Shown piece by piece: positions 8,013 to 14,919 of a DNA stretch of 64,000 nt. The DNA is taken from NCBI GenBank assembly GCA_963722905.1, contig CAVROT010000001.1, positions 1 through 64,000 of the forward strand, read 5' to 3'. Below the pieces are notes generated by a model that was given only the letters and a program-made list of their open reading frames with translations, was not told where the DNA came from and searched no databases. Position 1 is the stretch's first letter. Every line of letters starts with the position of its first letter. The stretch comes from CAVROT01 sp963722905. Its GTDB lineage: Bacteria; Pseudomonadota; Alphaproteobacteria; Rhodobacterales; Rhodobacteraceae. The position numbers and the translations under genes are program-made.

Positions 8013-8345
8013 GTGTTCGCATCCCTGGCGAAATACGCGCTCGGCATTGACCCTGGACCGTTGTCCATCGGGCCCGAACCGATGGCGCCCCGGCGGGCGA
8101 CCGGACAGGCCCCGCCCTTTTTCGGGATGTCGCGTTCCTGCGACACACGCACCAGCTCCCGCTTCGGACGCCGGATCCCGGTGTCCTTCCCGCTTCCGCT
8201 TTTCGACGCCTCCGCGAACGACTTCTTCCAGGCACAGAGCGAATACGGACCGACCCCGAGCCGCCCCGACCGGGCAGCCCCGCTCGGTGATCTGCGCGAC
8301 CGCCTCCCGCTTGAAACCGCCGCCGAACCCGCTGCTGCCCATCAT
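8013..8345 (-). pseudogene. IS3 family orfA remnant (frameshifted, with insert)
   Basis: The first frame reads FKREAVAQITERGCPV, the start of an IS3-type OrfA. After a small deletion the sense frame changes, and the rest reads RLGVGPYSLCAWKKSFAEAS, then GKDTGIRRPKRELVRVSQERD, ending in YFARDA. Between ERDIPKK and AYFARDA is an extra segment of about 73 bases (roughly 8043-8116). It contains a TGACCCTG stretch resembling the 41-bp hairpin repeat found elsewhere in this island. The gene is dead. The IS21 end begins directly after the YFARDA codons. The DNA-binding helix-turn-helix role is known for the family only. Confidence 0.7.
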
Positions 8346-8403
8346 AGCCTCATTGCCTCAAGACTAGGGAAGAAGGCGCCTGATAAACGCGGGGCTATTC
8401 GCC

Positions 8404-8475
8404 TTACCCTTGCAGCACTTCAACTTGTCGCAGCATCAGCACAATATCTTCGGGCTTCTCTCGCTGGCCGGCCAT
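8404..8475 (-). pseudogene. second IS3-type orfA, N-terminal fragment
   Basis: A 23-codon frame reads MAGQREKPEDIVLMLRQVEV and then LQG before a TAA. This is the well known start of the OrfA of another IS3 subgroup, whose full protein is around 90 residues and goes on with a QGKSVAEA-like helix. Homology stops at the stop codon. A purine-rich CAGGAGGACG ribosome binding site still precedes the ATG on the minus strand. It is a different subgroup from the orfA remnant at 8013-8345, so at least two IS3 elements have been mixed here. Confidence 0.65.
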
Positions 8476-8550
8476 CTGGTCGTCCTCCTGAAAACGGGAT
8501 AAAACCATCCCAGTCGGTGGACCACTCCAGTGGGGGCATTCCAGGATGCG

Positions 8551-8838
8551 CCGATGCGGATCTACGACAAGCCCGCCTGCATATTAAGCGATAACGGCAC
8601 CGGGTTCACCATCCGTGCCATACTGGAGTGGGCCGGCAGGAACGGGGTGCCCTCGCGTCTCATCGACCCAGGCAAGCCGCGGCGGAACGCCGTCGTCGAA
8701 AGCTTCGATGTCAGCCCGCGCCCATCTCGGGATCACGCCTCGCATGACCCTGCCGGGCAGCGGGCGACCTTGTAAACGAGGAGAACTTGGACAATCGGGA
8801 GGACGCCCGGCGCAAGCCGACGCTCCGACTCAGTCAGA
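8551..8838 (+). pseudogene. IS3 family transposase orfB fragment (DDE core)
   Basis: The frame reads YDKPACILSDNGTGFTIRAI, LEWAGRNGVPSRLIDPGKP and RRNAVVESFDVS. This is the part of the IS3 OrfB integrase core with the second Asp of the DDE triad (SDNGT) and the E of VESF. It is then interrupted by a 41-bp insert at 8723-8763. If those 41 bases are removed, the frame continues as PRRDLVNEENLDNREDARRK, matching the usual LRDELLNEE...DARRKL continuation. The N-terminal two thirds and the end are absent, and it lies opposite in strand to both orfA fragments, so the region has been rearranged. Confidence 0.72.
8723..8763 (+). repeat. 41-bp hairpin repeat, copy 1 (inside IS3 orfB)
   Basis: This copy shares 33 of 41 ungapped positions with the copy at 12658-12698, including the core ATGACCCTGCCGG and the end CAGCGG. 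The core can fold as a short hairpin with CTGCC as loop and TGACC pairing to GGGCA (one mismatch). Cutting out exactly these 41 bases rejoins the orfB codons in frame. Confidence 0.7.
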
Positions 8839-9625
8839 TAGCACTCAACGCTGGGGAACCAGACACCGATCGACGTTTACCGAACGTATGGCCGGTTTGG
8901 GGGCTACGCGGCCGACGCGCTTGCCCGAAAGGACCCCAAACGCCAATAATCGGGAACCCGCAAACCGTCGCTATGAGCAGCCGACCCGCAAGGGGCAGGA
9001 TATCCCTGATAAGAGAAGATTACGACCGGGGTCGACCAGCTAAGCGAGATGTCTCCGGCTGATGGGCGCGCGTTCGCCCCTCAATCTTTCACTCTTCATT
9101 AGGCCATTATAGGCGCAATCCAGTGATTTCGAACGTACCAGGCTGAACTCGTGCTCATCAAGGCGGGTTCTGGCGAAATCGGGTTTCCCTGCCCTCATCG
9201 TATGGGGAACCGCGTAGGAGGTCGGAGACTCGTTCACGTTTCGCAGGTCGCAGGCGATACGGCCTTGGCTGGTATACACGGCATGATCTTCTGTCGAAGA
9301 CCCCCTATTCATGAAGGGGTGGACCAGAAGACCTTTGAGGTGAACGGACATGACCACGCAGAGTCTCGTTGTGGGTCTCGGAACAGTACCCTCCGGCATC
9401 AGAAAGCCTATCTCGATAACCATGCCGGGATTAAAGTAGCGGATGATCATTTGGACGTCCAATTTGCCTGGTCGTTTGTACGGTTGTGCGATTTCCGGCA
9501 CGCGTTTCGGTTAGCGTGGAACAATACCGTGCGGCCCCCGATGACGACCGGAAGCCGCCGGTGGTGAAGACGGGCGAATTGACTCGATCTCGTCGAGCCC
9601 CATTCTGGCGTTCGGATGGGGCGGT
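8839..9625 (+). other. no recognisable gene; less GC-rich spacer
   Basis: About 790 bases between the orfB fragment and the response regulator. Two opposed overlapping frames exist (9040-9501 minus, 9151-9567 plus) but neither shows a family signature, a convincing ribosome binding site or the codon bias of the neighbours. The base composition is visibly closer to 50-55% GC than the rest of the window, which suggests acquired DNA. The first 200 bases may hold more worn transposase sequence. Confidence 0.5.
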
Positions 9626-10018
9626 CTACGGTGTTCGGTCATATTCATCGTAAATCAGACCCTTGAGGTCATCGGCCAGCGCAAACGGATCGAAGGGCTT
9701 GCTGATAATTCCCATAGCACCAAGTTCGCTGAGCTCGTCCAAGGTCTTCTGATCAGAAAGTGCGGTCATGAATACCACGGGGACATCCACCGTTTCCGGC
9801 TGCTTCCGCAACAGCCTCATCAGGCTTCGTCCGTCCATTTCCGGCATCAGGACGTCGAGAAGGATCCAGTCCGGCATGATATCTGAAATGCATCTGAGCG
9901 CATCGGCGCCGGACGAGGCGGTTCGAACCTCGAAATCCTCATCAAGTTCAAGTACCAGACGCGTCAGATCCCGGATGTCGGGATCGTCATCGACATGCAG
10001 TATTCTCGTTTTTTTCAA
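9626..10018 (-). CDS. single-domain response regulator (CheY-like)
   Basis: A 130-residue receiver domain with no output domain. The acidic pocket is Asp10-Asp12 (HVDDDPD), the phosphoacceptor is Asp55 (WILLDVLMPEMDG), with Thr85 (VFMTALSD) and Lys107 (ISKPFDPF). All key residues are present. It would receive phosphate from a histidine kinase and act by protein contact. No kinase or other signalling gene lies nearby; it is an orphan inside an IS-rich, lower-GC region, so it was probably acquired and its partner must be elsewhere. The start has GATAAGAAAGTGGACTTCACTTG upstream rather than a strong ribosome binding site, so expression may be weak. Confidence 0.88.
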   Translation of the reverse strand: MKKTRILHVDDDPDIRDLTRLVLELDEDFEVRTASSGADALRCISDIMPDWILLDVLMPEMDGRSLMRLLRKQPETVDVPVVFMTALSDQKTLDELSELGAMGIISKPFDPFALADDLKGLIYDEYDRTP

Positions 10019-10482
10019 GTGAAGTCCACTTTCTTATAAACTCACCATCCCGAGGGAACTGCTTCATGCTATACAGACAATCCTTAATATTCGCTTATCG
10101 GAAAGATGAATGGCCAGGCATCGACGACGTCGGGCGGCCTCTGTGCGGCAAGGGAGCCTCCGATTTCGATGGCGGGGCGAACGGCATTGCCGGGCGGGAT
10201 GTAAAGCCTTCCGCGATCCGCTATCGCGCCTCGAGATGGTCTGCCTGCAGCGGGTCCTTGCCAGAGCATGGATCGCTGGGCGTCTGGTTCGGTGCGTCGA
10301 CGCCGTGGCAGGCGGCACCGTGGATAGACCCGTGATTCGCGGACACTTTTCCCGCAGGTCTATCGGGCCAGGCGGCTGTAATGAACAGCGACAGGTTCAG
10401 CGACGATACCGGGCGGGAGGGTCTTGTCGCACAAATCCCGTGAGGGATTCATGCCGTTGATCGAGTGCGGCAGCCGGGCGAC
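10019..10482 (+). other. no gene seen; probable IS5-type left end near 10417
   Basis: No frame here has a recognisable product. From about 10417 the sequence GAGGGTCTTGTCGCACAAAT, followed by a GTGAGGGATTCATGCC stretch, looks like the left end and leader of the IS5-type element whose broken transposase begins at 10483. The 10019-10400 part is unassigned. A short minus-strand frame there contains LYIPPGNAVRP, which faintly recalls transposase sequence but is too short to call. Confidence 0.4.
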
Positions 10483-10901
10483 ATGAGCAGACCCGCACCT
10501 CCGACCTGCAATACCAGGAACCGGCCGACCCGGATTCGCGCCCAAGCGCCTTGACACGCTGACGATCCACTGACCGGCAGGGTACCGCATGGCAATGCCC
10601 GGAAGGTGGGTTCGACCCCGACATGAATTGGGAGGCGGCTCCATCAGGCAAACGCGGTCGCCGACGGACCTTGCAGCGATACCGCCATCCGGCCTGCCTT
10701 CCGATGAAGGTCCTGTCCGGCATGGCGCCCGGGCAGACGACGGGTTTCGTCGAAGGTCCGTTGCGGCTGGCCGGGTTCGACTGGACGAAGCCAGACTGGA
10801 CGGTGCCCGACTTCAGAACACTGTCCCCCCGCGACAGGACACCGGCCGCGAACATCCCATATCGGGGTTCCGAGGGGCCGTCGCACCTGCCGATCCCTTT
10901 A
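10483..10901 (+). pseudogene. IS5 family transposase, 5' part (decayed)
   Basis: The ATG at 10483 starts MSRPAPPTCNTRNRP. After small indels the match continues APKRLDTLTI, then (after a 40-bp insert at 10567-10606) GFDPDMNWEAAPSGKRGR, CLPMKVLSGMAPGQTTGFVE, WTVPDFRTLSPRDRT and NIPYRGSEGPSHLPI. These are the successive blocks of an IS5-group (IS427-like) transposase N-terminal half. A 15-base in-frame duplication (GACTGGACG repeated) lies near 10785. The gene is cut at 10901 by the complete IS, and its 3' part resumes at 12405 after a loss of about 70 codons, including the first catalytic Asp region. Confidence 0.75.
10567..10606 (-). repeat. 41-bp hairpin repeat, copy 2 (inside IS5 tnp, reverse orientation)
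   Basis: On the minus strand this 40-base segment begins CCTTCCGGGCATTGCCATGC and ends in ACCCTGCCGGTCAGTGG. It matches the copies at 8723-8763 and 12658-12698 with one gap. TACC/GGT pairs around the CTGCC loop, and the stem base CCA/TGG replaces CCGC/GCGG of the other copy. Removing exactly these 40 bases restores LTI-GFDP-MNWEAAP of the transposase in frame. Confidence 0.68.
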
Positions 10902-12404
10902 GTCCGTTCTGAACATCACGCTGCGAGTTCGATTTGAGGCATCGCCGCTGCCGGGAGGGCGTTGGCTCCCACCACGACGCGCAGGAGCAAGGTCAGGATT
11001 TGGGGCCAAAGAGCCCTGAGGTATGCGAGGATCTGGCGGATGTTGTGGCCTGCGCCGCAGAGCACGGCGTGGAGCGCATCGCCGAGGGTGCCCTTGAGGG
11101 GCGAGCGCGACAGGCGGCCGTCGGTCTTCATGTGGCCGATGGTGGGTTCGATGGCGGACCTGCGGCGCAGGGCGCGGCGGAGCACGCGGGTCATGCCGCG
11201 GCGCTGGCCGGAGATGTAGACGGCGGTGCCGGTGTCGGGCGCGATGCCGTGGCCCCGGTAGCCCCGGTCGACGAAGACGCGGGCCGGGCGGCGGTCGGCG
11301 AGGATCTCGACCTGTTCGAGGGCTTCGTGCAGCGTGTGGCCGTCATAGGGGTTCCCCGGCAGCGAGCGCATGCCGACGACGAAGCCCTCGCGATGCGTGG
11401 TGGCGACGGACACCTTGCAGCCGAATTCGTAGCGCTTGCGGGCCTTGCCCTTGGAGATGCAGTCGACGTCGGGCTCGTGGAGCGCGTAGAGCTTCCGGCG
11501 GTCCTTCGGCTTCTGGGCGAGCAGGCGGCCGGCCAGGGCGAGCTCGACTTTGAGGCGGGCGCGCAAAGCGTCGTCCCCGACCGTGCCGATCCGCCGAGCG
11601 ATGTCGCGCATCACGCGGCCGGCGTAGCCCTTGAGCCGCCGCAGGGCCCTTCGCATGCGTTTGAACTGCCGGGCATGGGCGTAGCGACCCGCCTGCTGGG
11701 CCAGCCGGGCCCCGAGGCGCGCATAGCTCTGGCGCAGCGGCAGGCCCGCCTCATGCGCGAGCTTGACCATGCGCGTCCTTGCTTTCTCATAGAGCCGCGC
11801 GTCGGTCGGGTGCGCAATCGCCTTTTCCATCACCGTGGTGTCGACGATCACGTCGGCCGTGCTGCGCTCGGCGATGACGCCGGCGTCCCTCCCCGCCTCG
11901 ATCGTCTTCGTGAGCAGCCATTCCACGCCCTCCTCCCCGATCCGCCCCCGCCAGCGCGTCAGCGAGGACGGGTCGATCGGCGGGCGATGCTGAAAGAACG
12001 TCTCCCCACAGAAGTGCTGCCAGTAGGGGTTCTCCGCCCACCGCGCGACGACCGCCTCGTCCGAGAGCGCGTAAGCGTGCTGGAGGTAGAGCAGACCCGC
12101 GACCAGCCGCGGCGACGTCGCCGGCCGCCCGGTATGCGACGGAAAGAAGCCCACCCATTCGGCCTCGAAGAACGCCCAGTCGATCAGCGCCTCGAGCCGT
12201 ACCAGCTCGTGGCGCATGTCGATCAGATCGGTGAGCCGGGGGCGGAGCAGATCGTCCTGCTCGGGGCCGCGGAACTTGGGCTTCATCGGGCCTCCGAAAT
12301 CGCAGGGTTCCGGCCCTAAGCATAGCAAACCCTGCAATATCGGCACAGCAGGAAAGCCAGTTCATCCCAGAAAATCAGCAGGCTAGGCGTTGTTCAGAGC
12401 GGAC
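10902..12404 (-). mobile_element. complete insertion sequence (IS5-type, about 1.5 kb)
   Basis: The ends are imperfect inverted repeats: the left end reads GTCCGTTCTGAACA (10902-10915) and the right end, reverse complemented, reads GTCCGCTCTGAACA (12391-12404). The element is flanked on both sides by the direct repeat CCTTTA (10896-10901 and 12405-12410), a target duplication of up to 6 bases. Its single transposase gene fills the element, with the stop overlapping the left repeat region. It sits inside an older, decayed IS5-type remnant. The intact gene and unaltered duplications indicate a recent insertion. Confidence 0.85.
10916..12286 (-). CDS. IS5-type DDE transposase
   Basis: A 456-residue protein from the ATG at 12286 (MKPKFRGPEQDDLLRPRLTD). 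An N-terminal DUF772-like domain (HELVRLEALIDWAFFE, GRPATSPRLVAGLLYLQHAY, ALSDEAVVARWAENPYWQHF) is followed by a DDE domain. Visible catalytic candidates are the Asp of DVIVDTTVMEKAI, the Asp of RPARVFVDRGYRGHG and the Glu of AIEPTIGHMKTDGRLSR. A very basic middle segment (KRMRRALRRLKGYAGRVMRD) lies between them. The frame is uninterrupted and can be extended upstream to 12346, but the later ATG starts at the conserved family N terminus. It catalyses movement of the 10902-12404 element. Confidence 0.9.
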   Translation of the reverse strand: MKPKFRGPEQDDLLRPRLTDLIDMRHELVRLEALIDWAFFEAEWVGFFPSHTGRPATSPRLVAGLLYLQHAYALSDEAVVARWAENPYWQHFCGETFFQHRPPIDPSSLTRWRGRIGEEGVEWLLTKTIEAGRDAGVIAERSTADVIVDTTVMEKAIAHPTDARLYEKARTRMVKLAHEAGLPLRQSYARLGARLAQQAGRYAHARQFKRMRRALRRLKGYAGRVMRDIARRIGTVGDDALRARLKVELALAGRLLAQKPKDRRKLYALHEPDVDCISKGKARKRYEFGCKVSVATTHREGFVVGMRSLPGNPYDGHTLHEALEQVEILADRRPARVFVDRGYRGHGIAPDTGTAVYISGQRRGMTRVLRRALRRRSAIEPTIGHMKTDGRLSRSPLKGTLGDALHAVLCGAGHNIRQILAYLRALWPQILTLLLRVVVGANALPAAAMPQIELAA

Positions 12405-12833
12405 CCTTTACGGGCATTGCCGCGCGATCGCCTCCCTGGCGACGGACGGCGCCCATGACACCCGCAAGTGCTGCGACGCGATCGCCGGTCGCGGCGCGGA
12501 CGCCGTCATGCCGCCCCGCGGAAACTCCAGTCCGCGGAAGATCCTCTCGGCGGGTGCAGTGGCCGGGAACGAGGCCCTGCGGGCCTCGGACTACCCCGGC
12601 CGCGCGATCCGGCGAAACCGGAGCGACTGCTACCGCCGAAGCCGTGTCGAGACCGAACCTCCCGAAATCATGCCGCGGATGACCCTGCCGGTCAGCGGAT
12701 GCACCGCGTGAAACTTCCGGGGCAGCGCCTCATGGCGCGGGACGTCGACCGTCAGGTCGCGGACGTCCAGGTCCGCATCGCCGTTACGAGCGGCTGCACC
12801 GCGCGTGGCATCCAACCGAAAGAAGCCGTGGGT
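12405..12833 (+). pseudogene. IS5 family transposase, 3' part (decayed)
   Basis: After the right target duplication the frame reads SLATDGAHDTRKCCDAIAGR, GADAVMPPRGNS, GNEALRASDYPGRAIR and CYRRSRVETE, the second half of an IS5-group transposase. A 41-bp insert (12658-12698) follows. Without it the frame goes on MHRVKLPGQRLMARDVDRQV and ADVQVRIAV to EAVG, the normal C terminus. It is the distal portion of the gene that starts at 10483, separated by the complete IS and by an internal deletion that must predate it. Confidence 0.75.
12658..12698 (+). repeat. 41-bp hairpin repeat, copy 3 (inside IS5 tnp)
   Basis: The segment begins CCTCCCGAAATCATG and ends ACCCTGCCGGTCAGCGG. It forms the best hairpin of the set: CCGC and TGACC on the left arm pair with GGTCA and GCGG on the right arm around a CTGCC loop, with a 3-base bulge GGA. 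Excision of exactly 41 bases joins the codons for VETE and MHRVKL in frame. Confidence 0.72.
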
Positions 12834-13322
12834 GGACCCGTCGGGGAAAGGGGAGCGTCGGCCATCGGCCTGTTCGTGCGACTGGGCCATGTCGGCGTCC
12901 GGTCCATCGAATTGGAACTGGACCCGCTTTGGAAAGCCGATGCAGGGACTGGCGGGTGGGACATGTATTTCGGATAGATATTTATTCAACTTGGCTGCAG
13001 CAGAAATGATAGCAGAATTGCCTCAAATTCTCTCTTATGGCGCGGGCCAGTACCTTTAGGACCGGGATCGAGGGGAAGCGGATCGAACGTGACACTTGGT
13101 GAAATTTGCAAATGGTTTTGATGACTTGTCATCAGTCATGCCATCCGGACGCGGAGTATCGCGTCATGGAAATGAGGCGGTCCGATCCGTCATCCCGGTC
13201 CGCAAGCACCAATGCGAACCCGCATTCAGACCTTCGGAAATCTCCGGGCGGTTCACGCGATGGAAATGCCTGGGGTGCCATTCACGGCGCACACCGGCGA
13301 AACACATCCGACCGAGGCTATC
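12834..13322 (+). other. no gene seen between IS remnant and PP-loop gene
   Basis: No convincing gene. The stretch 12985-13130 is conspicuously AT-rich for this genome (TTTATTCAACTTGG, GCAAATGGTTTTGATGACTT) and could hold the promoter of the downstream gene. A frame upstream in phase with it has no conserved content. Confidence 0.45.
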
Positions 13323-14498
13323 ATGACCGCTTACCCGAACGGAATTCCGCGCGACGACACCGTTACGCGGGTCGAGACCCTCGATGTCGTGGCGATGTGG
13401 CAGCGACACGATGCGCATGTGTTCCGGGCCGACCTGGTATCCGCCGAACCGTTCTTCTATCCGCTCTACCGCTGGAACGACCTCTACTCGTTCTCCCCGT
13501 TTCCCCTCTTGCAACGCAAGGGCACGTTCCGCCCCCATCCCGCCGCGGTCGCTGATCTACGGACGGCCAATGCAGATGTCAGCCGTCCGATGCCGTTCAT
13601 CGACCGGGACATCGTGCGCGTCGGCGGGCCGCCCGACCTGGGTCGAACGATAACGGACCGCGACACTTATAGCCTCAGGATCGCGGAGGCGATGCAGAAG
13701 GACCTTGTGTCGGTCGAAGAGGCGAATCCCGGCAAGACGAACGTCATCCTGTGTGGGGGGCGGGACAGCCTGAACCTCTTGTTATTGAAGTGGTCGAACC
13801 CCGTGCTGGTTCTCAGCGCGCAGCCCAACACCCCTTTGGTCCGTGATTTCGTTTCCAGTAACGGCCTGACCCACGAGGTACGGGAGCTTCGATCGGATGG
13901 GGGACCCGATCTTCTGGACCGCGAAATTGCGGAAGCGATGGCCATGGTCGAACTGGAAAACTGGAAATGGACGGCCAACATCGTCGAGACCGCCCGCAGT
14001 CTCGAACGCCAGGCTGTATTCTGGAAAGGTCAGTTCGGCGATGCGTTCTTCACCGACTATTGGCGGTCGTATTACAGCGGGCGCAACAGGAATGGGCAAC
14101 GGGCACGCAAGATCGCCAAGAGGATCGCCCGCATCGCCCCCCGAGCCTTGACGGCACAAATCGACGCGTTGCTGCTACCCGGGTATCGCAATTCGATCTG
14201 GGAACGCGGAGCCGTCGGGCAGGGCGCGCATCTGGGCTTCCTGCGCTCGATCACCGACTGTTTGTGGGTCTCGGCCTATCACGGGCCCCACACGTCGGCG
14301 GTCTGGACGTCCGGCGATCTCAGCCGCCTGACCGGGTCCGACCTTCGTCCGATGATCGGGGAGAAACTCCTTGGACGCAAGGTCCGGTACCCCACAACCA
14401 ACCCTGCTCCGCCCACCGATAACACTCGAAGGGGCCTGAGGACCCTCGAACGTCTTTCGTCCGCATTGGCGGCGCAAGGTATCGCGACAGGTGACTAG
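13323..14498 (+). CDS. AsnB-like PP-loop protein of unknown function
   Basis: A 391-residue soluble protein. Residues around 130-190 read DRDTYSLRIAEAMQKDL, then KTNVILCGGRDSLNLLLL. The CGGRDS motif corresponds to the SGGxDS PP-loop that binds ATP in asparagine synthetases and related adenylating enzymes. The N-terminal glutaminase domain of AsnB is missing (no Cys2), so if active it would adenylate a carboxyl group without using glutamine as ammonia donor. A following segment FWKGQFGDAFFTDYWRSYYS may be substrate binding. The ATG at 13323 has GAGG 7 bases upstream; earlier starts are possible. It stands alone between IS debris and an unrelated locus, so its partner genes may have been lost. 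The first Ser of the motif is Cys here. Confidence 0.6.
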   Translation: MTAYPNGIPRDDTVTRVETLDVVAMWQRHDAHVFRADLVSAEPFFYPLYRWNDLYSFSPFPLLQRKGTFRPHPAAVADLRTANADVSRPMPFIDRDIVRVGGPPDLGRTITDRDTYSLRIAEAMQKDLVSVEEANPGKTNVILCGGRDSLNLLLLKWSNPVLVLSAQPNTPLVRDFVSSNGLTHEVRELRSDGGPDLLDREIAEAMAMVELENWKWTANIVETARSLERQAVFWKGQFGDAFFTDYWRSYYSGRNRNGQRARKIAKRIARIAPRALTAQIDALLLPGYRNSIWERGAVGQGAHLGFLRSITDCLWVSAYHGPHTSAVWTSGDLSRLTGSDLRPMIGEKLLGRKVRYPTTNPAPPTDNTRRGLRTLERLSSALAAQGIATGD

Positions 14499-14919
14499 CA
14501 TCCGGCGTTCCTGCTGCGGCACCTGACGCGGCTGCGAGGTACGGCCGTGCCATCTGCCATGTCCTGACCGGCGGCGGCGCCGATCCGGTCACGACCGTCA
14601 TCGCGGGCATCCGGTCGTTGTCTGCGCGCCATCGCGGCCCGCCGGAGATGATCGGCCGGTCCCACTTCGGCGGTGACGGTCCTTGGCGCGACTGCAATCC
14701 CATTAAGTGCCGCGTCCGCAGGGGTGGCAACGTCGCGCGGGGGCGTGCCGGAAACGGCGGCGTCAGCGGTCGCGCCTCCGCGCCGGCGGCGGCCGCCTCC
14801 ACGCCGTCAGGCCTTTCCATACGGGGCAAACGGGACCCAAACGGCATCGTGCAGCGCCCGTTCTACCGCCTGCGATACCCGGGGCTTGGACATGCCAACA
14901 TGGCAAATGGCGCGGCGGG
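14499..14919 (+). other. no gene seen
   Basis: About 420 bases without a supported gene. A minus-strand frame (14320-14847) overlaps the end of the PP-loop gene antisense and has no family signature; plus-strand frames are antisense to the aldehyde dehydrogenase. The aldehyde dehydrogenase terminator presumably lies here, but I see no clear hairpin with a T run. Confidence 0.4.

Noticed and set aside
9040..9567. Two opposed overlapping frames of about 140-150 codons
   Set aside because: They overlap each other antisense, lack a ribosome binding site and match no family I know; listed as spacer only.
10084..10269. Minus-strand frame with LYIPPGNAVRP, faintly like an IS transposase C-terminal region
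   Set aside because: Too short and too weak; no second motif supports it.
14320..14847. Minus-strand frame of 175 codons after the PP-loop gene
   Set aside because: Half of it is antisense to the PP-loop gene and the rest shows no conserved features.
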